Assembly: GCA_965276715.1 (NCBI GenBank)
Contig: OZ255622.1
Coordinates: 806,001 to 870,000, forward strand
Direction: 5' to 3'
Length of the DNA stretch: 64,000 bases
DNA from: CAXTPV01 sp965276715
GTDB lineage: Bacteria; Pseudomonadota; Alphaproteobacteria; Acetobacterales; Acetobacteraceae
Made by a program: the position numbers and the translations under genes. Shown here one piece after another: positions 21,714 to 29,565 of this stretch (position 1 is the stretch's first letter; each line of letters starts with the position of its first letter). The notes below the pieces were generated by a model. The model saw nothing but the letters and a program-made list of their open reading frames with translations. It searched no databases and had not been told where the DNA came from.

Positions 21714-22529
21714 ATGTCCAAGGTCATCGTCGTGACGTCCGGCAAGGGCGGCGTCGGCAAGACGACGTCGACCGCGTCCCTCGGGGCCGCGCTGGCGCAG
21801 ACCGGCAAGAACGTCGTGGTGATCGATTTCGACGTCGGACTGCGCAATCTCGACCTGGTGATGGGCGCCGAGCGGCGGGTGGTGTTCGACCTGATCAACG
21901 TCACCCAGGGCGACGCCAAGCTCAACCAGGCACTGATCCGCGACAAGCGCTGCGACACGCTGTCGCTGCTGCCGGCCTCGCAGACGCGCGACAAGGATGC
22001 GCTGACGCAGGAGGGCGTCGCAAAGGTGATCGCCGAGTGCCGCGAGAGGTTCGACTGGGTGATCTGCGACAGTCCGGCCGGCATCGAGAAGGGCGCGCAA
22101 CTCGCGATGTACGAGGCGGACGCGGCGGTGGTGGTGACCAACCCGGAAGTGTCGTCGGTGCGCGACAGCGACCGCATCATCGGCCTGCTCGACAGCAGGA
22201 CCAAGCGTGCCGAGAGCGGCGACCGGATGGAGAAGCACCTGCTCCTGACGCGCTACGACGCGAGCCGGGCCGCGCGCGGCGAGATGCTGCGGGTCGAGGA
22301 CGTGCTCGAGATCCTGAGCATTCCGCTGCTGGGGATCATTCCGGAGAGCGAGGAGGTGCTGCGCGCGTCCAATCTCGGTTCGCCGGTGACGCTGGCCTCG
22401 CCGCAGAGCCCGCCGGCGCGGGCCTATGCGGAGGCTGCCCGCCGGCTGGCCGGGGAGACGCTCGAAGTGACCGTGCCCGCCGACAAGAAGAGCCTGATCG
22501 GACGGCTGTTCGGGCGGAGGGTGGCATGA
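21714..22529 (+). CDS. minD: Septum-site ATPase MinD
   Basis: MinD is the membrane-bound ParA-family ATPase that recruits MinC and oscillates with MinE. The deviant Walker A is intact (TSGKGGVGKTTSTASLG, residues 8-24), VVIDFDVGLRNLDLVMG carries switch I, and FDWVICDSPAGIEKGA carries switch II. The C-terminus ends in a basic amphipathic helix (DKKSLIGRLFGRRVA), the membrane-targeting sequence. ATG 21714 follows a G-rich ribosome-binding site. The stop overlaps minE as ATGA. Confidence 0.97.
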   Translation: MSKVIVVTSGKGGVGKTTSTASLGAALAQTGKNVVVIDFDVGLRNLDLVMGAERRVVFDLINVTQGDAKLNQALIRDKRCDTLSLLPASQTRDKDALTQEGVAKVIAECRERFDWVICDSPAGIEKGAQLAMYEADAAVVVTNPEVSSVRDSDRIIGLLDSRTKRAESGDRMEKHLLLTRYDASRAARGEMLRVEDVLEILSIPLLGIIPESEEVLRASNLGSPVTLASPQSPPARAYAEAARRLAGETLEVTVPADKKSLIGRLFGRRVA

Positions 22530-22807
22530 ACTTCCTGTCGCTCTTCAAATCCCGTCAATCGGCGCCGATCGCACGCGACCGGCTGCAGATCCTGCTCGCG
22601 CATGAGCGGGTCGCGGACGGACGCAGTGACCTGATCGCGGTGCTGCAGGAGGAGATCCTGGCGGTGATCACGCGCCATATCGCGGTCGATCGCGAGAAGG
22701 TGCAGATCAAGCTCGATCGCGAGCGCGGCGTCTCGACGCTCGAGATCGATATCGAGATGCCGATGGAGCCCGGAGCCATGAAGGGCGGGACGCTGAGGCT
22801 GTCCTGA
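22526..22807 (+). CDS. minE: Topological specificity factor MinE
   Basis: The 93-residue protein starts inside the minD stop (ATGA). It has the N-terminal membrane and MinD-binding helix (MNFLSLFKSRQSAPIARDRL, then QILLAHER) and the dimerising topological domain (LQEEILAVITRHIAVDREKV, STLEIDIEMP). It stimulates the MinD ATPase and so sets the pole-to-pole oscillation. Length and order are canonical. Tight coupling to minD should keep the MinD/MinE ratio fixed. Confidence 0.96.
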   Translation: MNFLSLFKSRQSAPIARDRLQILLAHERVADGRSDLIAVLQEEILAVITRHIAVDREKVQIKLDRERGVSTLEIDIEMPMEPGAMKGGTLRLS

Positions 22808-22861
22808 CGTGGGAGGCGCGTCCGCGATTTCACTCCGCCGGTCGATGTTCTAGGTTCAGGA

Positions 22862-23932
22862 ATGGACACAGATCTCCACACGACCGCGCTCGCCATCGAT
22901 TTCGCCAGCGACAACGTCGCCGGCGTCTCGCCGGAGATCCTCGAGGCGATGCGCGCGGCCGGAATGGGCACGGCATCGTCGTACGGGGCGGACCAAGCGA
23001 CCGAGCGGCTCGAGCGGATGCTGGCCGATGTCTTCGAGAAGGAATGCGCGGTCTTTCCGGTCTCGAGCGGGACGGCCGCCAATGCGATCGCGCTCGCCGC
23101 GGTGACGCCGTCGTTCCGGGCGGTCGGTTGCACCGACTGCGCGCATATCCTGACCAGCGAATGCGGCGCGCCGGAATTCTACACCGGGGGTGCGAAGATG
23201 ATACCGCTCCGGACGTCCTCGGGGTTCCTCGACCCGGAGGCGCTCGAGGCGGCGTTCGCGGATGGCGTGTCGCACGGGGTCCACCAGAGCCACATCGCGT
23301 CCATCAGCCTGACGCAGGCGACCGAGTGGGGAACGGTCTACGGGGTCGAACAGATCGCGGCCCTTGCCGACATCGCGCACCGCAACGGCGCGGTCGTGCA
23401 CATGGACGGGGCGCGGTTCGGCAACGCGCTGGTGACACTCGGCGTCGGCGCGGCCGACGCAACCTGGCGCGCGGGTGTCGACATGCTGTCGTTCGGAGCC
23501 ACGAAGAACGGCGCGATCGCGGCCGAGGCGATCGTCGTCTTCCGCCCTGCCCTCGCCCACGGGATCGCCGAACGGCGCAAGCAGTCGGGACATCTGCTGT
23601 CAAAGCAGCGGTTCCTGAGCGCGCAACTCGTGGGCTACCTCGACGATGGTCTGTGGCTGCGCAACGCGGCGCACGCGAACGAGGCCGCGCGCCGTTTGAG
23701 CGCGGGTCTTGCGGCGCTGCCCGGGGTCGAACTCGCGCACCGGACCGAGGCCAACGAAATCTTCGTCAGGCTTCCCGCGACGATGGCAGCCGGGCTCGAG
23801 CGGGCGGGAATCGGGTTCTACCGCTGGGCCTCGGAGGGACCGCACGTGCTGGCGCGGCTGGTGACCTCATTCATGACGCCATTGTCGCATGTCGAGGCGA
23901 CGCTCGACATGGCCACGCGCCTGACGGCGTAG
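22862..23932 (+). CDS. ltaE: Low-specificity L-threonine aldolase
   Basis: This fold-type I PLP enzyme cleaves threonine or allo-threonine to glycine and acetaldehyde. The PLP lysine is Lys215 in SFGATKNGA. SSGTAANAIAL holds the phosphate loop, HMDGARFGNAL contains the Asp and Arg that contact PLP, and SSYGAD near residue 40 is the usual N-terminal motif. The 356-residue length fits. It stands 54 bases behind minE and is not obviously related to it; the interval may hold its promoter. Substrate stereospecificity cannot be read from sequence. Confidence 0.93.
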   Translation: MDTDLHTTALAIDFASDNVAGVSPEILEAMRAAGMGTASSYGADQATERLERMLADVFEKECAVFPVSSGTAANAIALAAVTPSFRAVGCTDCAHILTSECGAPEFYTGGAKMIPLRTSSGFLDPEALEAAFADGVSHGVHQSHIASISLTQATEWGTVYGVEQIAALADIAHRNGAVVHMDGARFGNALVTLGVGAADATWRAGVDMLSFGATKNGAIAAEAIVVFRPALAHGIAERRKQSGHLLSKQRFLSAQLVGYLDDGLWLRNAAHANEAARRLSAGLAALPGVELAHRTEANEIFVRLPATMAAGLERAGIGFYRWASEGPHVLARLVTSFMTPLSHVEATLDMATRLTA

Positions 23933-24030
23933 GACGCGTCGCCTCGCAAGAGTGTGACCGGGCCTGGTCTTGCCGCCCGAGGGGCGACGGCGGCAGGTTC
24001 GACGCCAACAAACAACAAACGGGAACGTCC

Positions 24031-25464
24031 ATGCGCGAGGGATCCAGCCGCCGTCCGCTCGAAGTGCGCCGACGCGGTCTCCTGCGTTCGGCCGCCGGCA
24101 TCGGTTCGGCCGCCTTGCTTGGCCTGCCAGGCGAAAGCCGGGCATCCGACCTCAGGAGCGGACCGGGCGATCCCGAAATCGCCGATTTGGTCCGGCAGGA
24201 ATTCCTGCACGCATGGAATGGCTACAAGAAGTTCGCGTTCGGGCACGACCAGGTGTTGCCGGTTTCGGGCACCCACCAGGAATTCTTCGTTCCGGGCTCG
24301 CCGATCGGCCTGTCGATCATCGAGGCGCTCGACACGCTCTACGTCATGGGGCTGGACGACGACCTTCAGCTCGGTCTCGACTGGATCTACAAGAATCTCA
24401 ATTTCGACATCGACGGGGACTTCCATGTCTTCGAGGTGATCATCCGCGTTCTCGGCGGCCTGCTCGCGGGCTTCCTCGCGGTCGGCGATCAGCGTCTGCT
24501 GGCACTCGCCAAGGATTGCGCGGACCGGCTGCTGCCGGCCTTCACCAAGTCGCCGACCGGACTGCCCTACCAGTATGTCAACTTCGCGACCGGCGCGGTG
24601 TCGGGTCCGACACCGCCGCTTGCCGAAGTCGGGACCAACATCCTCGAGTTCGGCGTGCTGTCGACGCTGACCGGCGATCCCCGGTATTTCAACCTCTCGA
24701 AACAGGCATATCGGGTCGCGATCGGGCAGCGCTCCTCGCTCGACCTGCTGGCAACCACGATCAATGTCGAGACCGGCCGGTTCATCGACACCGAGGACCA
24801 GGCACCCAATCCGCCGGTCGACTCGTTCTATGAATATCTGTGGGGCGGCTACGCGCTGTTCGGCGACACGGAGTGCCGCGACTGGTATCGGATGCTCAAC
24901 GCGGCGCTCTCGAAGCATCTGCTCGAGACCTACAACGGCATGACCTGGTACAAGCAGGTCGATTATCGGACCGGTGCGCTGATCGGGAGAAGCCAATCGG
25001 AACTTGCGTCGTTCTGGGCGGAGCTCGTGGCGTATGGCGGCAATCTCGGGATTGGCCAGTCCTACTACAAATCGTGGACCGCGGTCCTGGACAAGTATCC
25101 GGTTCTTCCGGAGGGGATCGACTACACGAATTTGACCGCGACCACGCCGAGCAACCAGTTCCGGCCCGAATACCTCAATTCGTCCTTCGACCTGTTCTGG
25201 CAGACCGGCAGCGGGTTCTACGAGTTCACCGCGATCCAGGACTTCCTCGGCTTCGTCGTGAACGCGCGCGTGCCGAACGGCTATACCATCATCGACGATG
25301 TCACGACCAAGCCGATGACGCTCGGTGACCTGTTCCCGGCCTACGGCTTCGCCGAGAACTTCAAATACATCTATCTGATCTTCGCACGAACGAACCGGTT
25401 CGACACGAGCAACTTCTACCTCTCGACGGAGGGAAAGATCCTGAAGGGCCTGGTCCGGGCCTGA
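24031..25464 (+). CDS. Exported GH47 class I alpha-1,2-mannosidase
   Basis: The 477-residue protein belongs to glycoside hydrolase family 47, better known from eukaryotic N-glycan trimming and rare in bacteria. The family landmarks are in order: IIEALDTLYVMGLDDDLQLG, VFEVIIRVLGGLLAGF with general-acid candidate Glu135, EVGTNILEFGVLSTLTGDPR, DSFYEYLWGGY with Asp264, RPEYLNSS with base candidate Glu380, and AENFKYIYLIF with Glu442. Near the C-terminus YLSTEG holds Thr466 at the calcium-binding position. The N-terminus (RRRGLLRSAAGIGSAALLGL) looks like a Tat signal. It stands alone, its last 49 bases overlapping the convergent SDR gene. Likely role: periplasmic or secreted trimming of alpha-mannosides, perhaps scavenged host or fungal glycans. 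Confidence 0.92.
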   Translation: MREGSSRRPLEVRRRGLLRSAAGIGSAALLGLPGESRASDLRSGPGDPEIADLVRQEFLHAWNGYKKFAFGHDQVLPVSGTHQEFFVPGSPIGLSIIEALDTLYVMGLDDDLQLGLDWIYKNLNFDIDGDFHVFEVIIRVLGGLLAGFLAVGDQRLLALAKDCADRLLPAFTKSPTGLPYQYVNFATGAVSGPTPPLAEVGTNILEFGVLSTLTGDPRYFNLSKQAYRVAIGQRSSLDLLATTINVETGRFIDTEDQAPNPPVDSFYEYLWGGYALFGDTECRDWYRMLNAALSKHLLETYNGMTWYKQVDYRTGALIGRSQSELASFWAELVAYGGNLGIGQSYYKSWTAVLDKYPVLPEGIDYTNLTATTPSNQFRPEYLNSSFDLFWQTGSGFYEFTAIQDFLGFVVNARVPNGYTIIDDVTTKPMTLGDLFPAYGFAENFKYIYLIFARTNRFDTSNFYLSTEGKILKGLVRA

Positions 25465-26483
25465 CGGGCCCTGTCCATCGCGCCGAGCAATGCGGCGCCT
25501 GCCAGCATCGGTGCGGCGGCCGCGGCGAGCGTGGCGCCGGCGATGCCGGTCGCGACCGTGCCGAGAAAGATGTCACGCTGGCGACTGGTCCAGAACTCGG
25601 TCATCGTCGGTTTGACACGACCCGTGAACCGGCCGTCGACGCCGGGGTCGCCGGCGACGGGATCGAAGAGGTTGCCGTCCGGATGGACAACCTCCTTGTC
25701 CTCGAGCTGGCCCTCCCACATCCGGGCGGCAAGACGATCAGCGAGATGCGGCGAAAAACGCTGTGCCGCTCCCATCTGCGCGACCGAGCGTCCGACCCAG
25801 ATTTCGCGCCGCTTGTGCTCGGCCGCGAACAGGATCGCCTCGGCGCACAGGCGCGGGTCGAACACCGGATCGGGCGCATACTGGGCGCGGCCGGTGTGGT
25901 TGCGCGCCCAGTCGAACTGGGGCGTGTTGACGGCCGGCAGGTAGATCACGCACAGGTCGATCGCGATCCGGTCGTGGATCAGTTCGGCGCGCAGGCTGTC
26001 GGTGAAGCCGCGGACGGCGGCCTTGGCACCGCAATAGGCGGATTGAAGAGGAGCCGACCGGAAGCCGAGACCCGAGCTGATCTGGATGATTCGGCCGCGG
26101 TTGCGCGGGGTCATCAGGCGGAGGGCAGCGAGCGTGCCGTGAACCTGGCCGAGATAGGTGACGTCGGTGACGCGCCGGTATTCGTCCGGCGCGATGTCGC
26201 GCGCGGGTGCCACGACCGTCGCCATCGCGCTGTTGACCCAGCATTGGATCGGACCGAGTTCGGTCTCGATCCGGTCGGCGGCGAGGCCGACCGAAGCGGC
26301 GTCCGCCACGTCGGCGGAGACGCCGAGCGCGGAGACGCCCATCGCGCGCAATTCGGCTTCGGTGCTTCGCAGACGCGCCTCGTCACGAGCGATGATGCCG
26401 ACCGACCATCCGCGCCGGGCGAAGAGCTGCGCCGTAGCGCGTCCGATACCGACCGTGCCACCCGTCACGACTGCGACTGCCAT
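25416..26483 (-). CDS. Short-chain dehydrogenase with C-terminal membrane segment
   Basis: The first 240 residues are a classical SDR: VVTGGTVGIGRATAQLFARR (NADP loop), VNSAMATVV in place of the usual NNAG, and the catalytic YCGAK (Tyr, Lys) after ISSG. Unusually, about 110 further residues follow and include a hydrophobic helix (FLGTVATGIAGATLAAAAAP), so the enzyme is probably tethered to the membrane. ATG 26483 has GGAGG six bases upstream; ATG 26489 is adjacent to that site. The substrate is unknown. Its 3-prime end overlaps the GH47 gene by 49 bases. Confidence 0.87.
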   Translation of the reverse strand: MAVAVVTGGTVGIGRATAQLFARRGWSVGIIARDEARLRSTEAELRAMGVSALGVSADVADAASVGLAADRIETELGPIQCWVNSAMATVVAPARDIAPDEYRRVTDVTYLGQVHGTLAALRLMTPRNRGRIIQISSGLGFRSAPLQSAYCGAKAAVRGFTDSLRAELIHDRIAIDLCVIYLPAVNTPQFDWARNHTGRAQYAPDPVFDPRLCAEAILFAAEHKRREIWVGRSVAQMGAAQRFSPHLADRLAARMWEGQLEDKEVVHPDGNLFDPVAGDPGVDGRFTGRVKPTMTEFWTSRQRDIFLGTVATGIAGATLAAAAAPMLAGAALLGAMDRARQARTRPFRIFPSVER

Positions 26484-26555
26484 CGTCATCCTCCGCGATG
26501 AGGATGATGTGCGCTGTCCGCCGGTTTTGGAAACCGCCGCATTGAAAATGTGAGC

Positions 26556-26590
26556 GGGTCCGGCGGGCACCCGCCCCCGGCGGGGTTGCG
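26556..26590. repeat. GC-rich repeat behind gntR (repeat family 2, copy A)
   Basis: GGGTCCGG followed by CCCCCGGCGGGGTTGC matches the element at 33601-33633. It contains a small stem (26562-26567 with 26570-26575). Both copies lie directly downstream of a minus-strand stop codon in the same orientation, so a terminator or REP-like role is plausible. Confidence 0.5.
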
Positions 26591-26595
26591 GACGC

Positions 26596-27288
26596 TCAGG
26601 CGGCGTGGCGCCCCAACGAGAGGGCGCCCTTGAGGTTCTCGAACGAGGTCTCGATGTCGGCGACGATGGCAGCGCGGGCGGCCACCGGATCGCGGGCGCG
26701 CAGTGCGTCGAGCAGGCGCTCGTGCGGATGATCGGAGGGGATCGGGTTGGCGAACGATTCGAACAGGGCGCTAAGCGGCCCGAAGCGGACTTCGAGCGCA
26801 TCGATCATCTTGATCAGCGTCGGCCGGTTGGAGCGGGCGAGGATCTCGCGATGAAACGCGTCGTTCCGGATGAGGGCTTCGGCCTCGTCCCCGGCGGCGA
26901 CCGCGTCGCGCAGGCCAGCCTGGATATTTTCGAGGATTTCGATCTGCTGGCCGGTCGCGCGCTCGGCAACGACCGCGGCGGCGCGGCCCTCGAGATCGAT
27001 CCGGAGTTCCTTCAGTTCGGCGAGATCCTCGGCGCCGAGCGTCGGCACGAGGACCGAATTGCGCTCGTCGAGACCGAGCGCCTGCTCGGAGACCAGACGA
27101 AGCAGCGCCTCCCGGACCGGGGTGGCGCTGAGGCCGAGCTTGGCGGCGAGCGGCCGCAGGATCAGACGCTGCCCGGGCCTGAATTCGCCCGAGCGCAGCG
27201 CCACGCGAATGGCTTGATAGGCGCGCTGGCTGAGCCGCTCGGCGCTGGCCTCGGACGGCAATGTTGTCACGTCGGATTGAACGAGCAC
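26596..27288 (-). CDS. GntR family regulator, FCD type
   Basis: The 230-residue protein has an N-terminal winged helix (LSQRAYQAIRVALRSGEFRP, RPLAAKLGLSATPVREALLR) and a C-terminal FCD ligand domain (ELRIDLEGRAAAVVAER, NDAFHREILARSN with the Asp/His metal-binding positions). Such regulators usually control uptake or catabolism of small carboxylates. GTG 27288 was preferred because AGGA lies six bases upstream and the length then fits the family. An in-frame ATG at 27366 lacks a good site. A perfect palindrome at 27380-27394 is a candidate operator, implying autoregulation. The target pathway is unclear; the SDR gene follows on the same strand. Confidence 0.9.
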   Translation of the reverse strand: MLVQSDVTTLPSEASAERLSQRAYQAIRVALRSGEFRPGQRLILRPLAAKLGLSATPVREALLRLVSEQALGLDERNSVLVPTLGAEDLAELKELRIDLEGRAAAVVAERATGQQIEILENIQAGLRDAVAAGDEAEALIRNDAFHREILARSNRPTLIKMIDALEVRFGPLSALFESFANPIPSDHPHERLLDALRARDPVAARAAIVADIETSFENLKGALSLGRHAA

Positions 27289-27379
27289 GTGCCTTCCTCT
27301 CGTCGATGGGAGCTTCGAAACTGATGGTCGCAGTGGCCGGCGGTTTGTGATGACGACCGCTTTCATAACATTATCGTTA

Positions 27380-27394
27380 CCTTGGATGCCAAGG
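27380..27394. promoter_or_regulatory. Candidate GntR operator palindrome
   Basis: CCTTGGATGCCAAGG is a perfect 6+3+6 inverted repeat in an AT-richer stretch about 92 bases upstream of the preferred gntR start. FCD-type GntR proteins such as PdhR and LldR bind TTGG-N-CCAA palindromes, so this resembles a site for the adjacent regulator. Binding is inferred. Confidence 0.5.
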
Positions 27395-27510
27395 ATTAAC
27401 TGCCGGAAATCATCAAAACATCACGTCATTTCAGTGATCTAGCGGCAACGGGTGCTGCTTTAAGCGACGATGCCAGTGCGCCGATACTTTGTTTGTTTTC
27501 TGGACGGCGG

Positions 27511-29322
27511 TCAGGCGACGTCCTCGAGCGTCATCGCCTGGCGCGACAGGAGGTCGCGGTAGGGACCCTCCTCGCGTTCCAGCATGCTCGGCGGCCCGTC
27601 CTGGAGGATGCGGCCGGACTGCATCACCACGATCCGGTCGAAGTTGCGCAGCGTCGACAACCGGTGGGCGACCGCGATCACGCTGCGTCCGACCATGAGC
27701 CGGTCGAGGGCTTCCTGGACCCGCTGCTCGCTCTCGCTGTCGAGCGCGCTGGTGGCCTCGTCGAGCAGCAGGATCGGCGCGTTGCGGAGGAAGGCGCGCG
27801 CGATCGCGATCCGCTGGCGCTGGCCGCCTGACAGCTTGACGCCGCGATCGCCGACCTCGGTGTCGAAGCCCTCGGGCATCGCCTCGATGAAGTCACGGCA
27901 GCCGGCGGCGTCGGCCGCGGCGACGACCTCGTCGTCGGTCGCTTCCGGCTTGCCGTAGCGAATGTTCTCGAGCACGGAGCGATGGAACAGCGAGACGTCC
28001 TGGGGCACGACGGAGATGGCGCCACGGAGTGCCGCATCGGTGAGCCGGCGAATGTCGGTGCCGTCGAGCAGCAGCTCGCCGCCCTGGATGAAGCGGAGAC
28101 GCTGCAGCAGCGCGAGCACGGTCGTCTTGCCCGATCCGGACCGCCCGACGAGGCCGATGCGCTGGCCCGGTTCGACGGCGAGATGGAAGTCGTCGAGGAC
28201 CTTGTCGCTCCCGGGATAGGCGTAGCTGACGCCCCGGAATTCCACCGCGCCGCGCGCGGGCGCGGGGAAGGTGGTGGCATCGGGCTGATCGGGCATGTCG
28301 TGCGGCAGCAGCAGCGTGCCGAGCGCTTCGGAGAGCCGGGCGATGTGCTGGATGGTCTCCACGAGGGCGACGGCGAGGTCGCGGGTGCCGTGCAGGATGG
28401 TGAAACCGAGGCTGGTGATCATGACGATGTCGCCGGTGGTGACCTGGTGGCCGATCCACAGGATGACGGAGACGACGAGGAGGGCCGCGGTCAGCAGCGC
28501 GGTCATGAAGGCGTGCAGCAGGCGCAGCTTCTCGAGGTAGCGCAGCGAGCGGGTGCGTGTGGCCATCTCGCCGCGAAGCCGGCGCGAGAAGCGCAGCCGC
28601 TCGCGCCTCCCGGCGCCGAAGGCGCGCACGAGCGGCATGTTGTTGATGACGTCGAGCAGCTCGCCGTCGACGCGGGCGGCGTCCGCCGCATAGGCGTGAT
28701 GCAGCACGCGGCCGGCGGCTGCGAGGCGGAACAGCAGGACCGACATCGCGACCGACAGCACGACGAGGCCGAGCGCCATCCACCAGCGGACGCCCGCCAT
28801 GTAGCCGATCGAGATGATGACGGCGAGCGTGGGCGGCAGGACGTTCCAGGTGGCGAGGTTCTCGACGAGGAAGGTCGCGTTGGACGTGGCGGTGATGCGG
28901 CCGGCGAGCGTGCCGGGCATCCGGTCGGCGAAATATTCCGGGCTGTGGCCGGTCAGGTGGCGGAACAGGTCGCGCCTGATGTCGCCCGTCACGTCGACGA
29001 AGGCGCGGGTCGAGATCCAGCCACCGACGCGCCAGGAAAGATTGTCGAAGGCGATCAGCGCCAGCAGGATGAATACCGCGTTCCAGACGCCGCCGAGCCG
29101 GTGGGGATCGCTGGAGGCGGCCTGCAGCGCGTTGACCAGGAGCTTGCTCGCGAAGGAGGCGCTGACCGAGCAGACCACGCCGACCAGCACCGACACCAGG
29201 ATCGCACCGTGCGCGAGGCGGTGGCGGTAGACATAGCTGAGCATGAACCCGATCGGACGGCCGGCGAAGCGCGTCAGATCGCGCAGCGTGGGCTCCGGCT
29301 CCTGGCTGTCGGGGCGGGGCAT
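27511..29322 (-). CDS. ABC exporter, fused permease and ATPase (MsbA-like)
   Basis: The 603-residue half-transporter has an N-terminal six-helix membrane domain (about residues 20-320) and a C-terminal nucleotide-binding domain. The latter has an intact Walker A (GLVGRSGSGKTTVL), signature (KLSGGQRQRIAIARAF), Walker B (ILLLDEATSALD) and H-loop (IAVAHRLSTL). Homodimers of this type export lipids, glycolipids or drugs from the inner leaflet. ATG 29322 has AGAGGA upstream; an in-frame ATG at 29409 would add a basic, unstructured stretch. It is divergent from a GT4 glycosyltransferase, so a glycolipid substrate is plausible but not shown. Confidence 0.9.
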   Translation of the reverse strand: MPRPDSQEPEPTLRDLTRFAGRPIGFMLSYVYRHRLAHGAILVSVLVGVVCSVSASFASKLLVNALQAASSDPHRLGGVWNAVFILLALIAFDNLSWRVGGWISTRAFVDVTGDIRRDLFRHLTGHSPEYFADRMPGTLAGRITATSNATFLVENLATWNVLPPTLAVIISIGYMAGVRWWMALGLVVLSVAMSVLLFRLAAAGRVLHHAYAADAARVDGELLDVINNMPLVRAFGAGRRERLRFSRRLRGEMATRTRSLRYLEKLRLLHAFMTALLTAALLVVSVILWIGHQVTTGDIVMITSLGFTILHGTRDLAVALVETIQHIARLSEALGTLLLPHDMPDQPDATTFPAPARGAVEFRGVSYAYPGSDKVLDDFHLAVEPGQRIGLVGRSGSGKTTVLALLQRLRFIQGGELLLDGTDIRRLTDAALRGAISVVPQDVSLFHRSVLENIRYGKPEATDDEVVAAADAAGCRDFIEAMPEGFDTEVGDRGVKLSGGQRQRIAIARAFLRNAPILLLDEATSALDSESEQRVQEALDRLMVGRSVIAVAHRLSTLRNFDRIVVMQSGRILQDGPPSMLEREEGPYRDLLSRQAMTLEDVA

Positions 29323-29452
29323 CTGGTCGTCCTCTAGGCGAACTCGTGGTTTGTCGGGCGGTCGTGATGCCGATCGGCAACGCGTCGCGAAATCCTTACG
29401 TGTCTTCAATCAGTCCCATGCTGTCGTGCAACAAAGCGGCCACTCAAAGCGT

Positions 29453-29488
29453 CTTGGCAAGGATCAACAACGCGGTGCGTATGCCAAG
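29453..29488. repeat. Inverted repeat between exporter and glycosyltransferase genes
   Basis: CTTGGCA (29453-29459) is mirrored by TGCCAAG (29482-29488) with a 22-base spacer, inside the 243-base divergent intergenic region. The right arm ATGCCAAGGGATTA resembles ATGCCAAGGATTA of the gntR palindrome at 27380-27394. It could be a second regulator site. I see no other feature in this interval beyond the two presumed promoters. Confidence 0.35.
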
Positions 29489-29565
29489 GGATTACCAGAC
29501 CGACGCCGCATAATCGCCCCGATTGCGCTGTCTAAAGCATTGTCCTGACTGGAGAGGTAAGCCCG

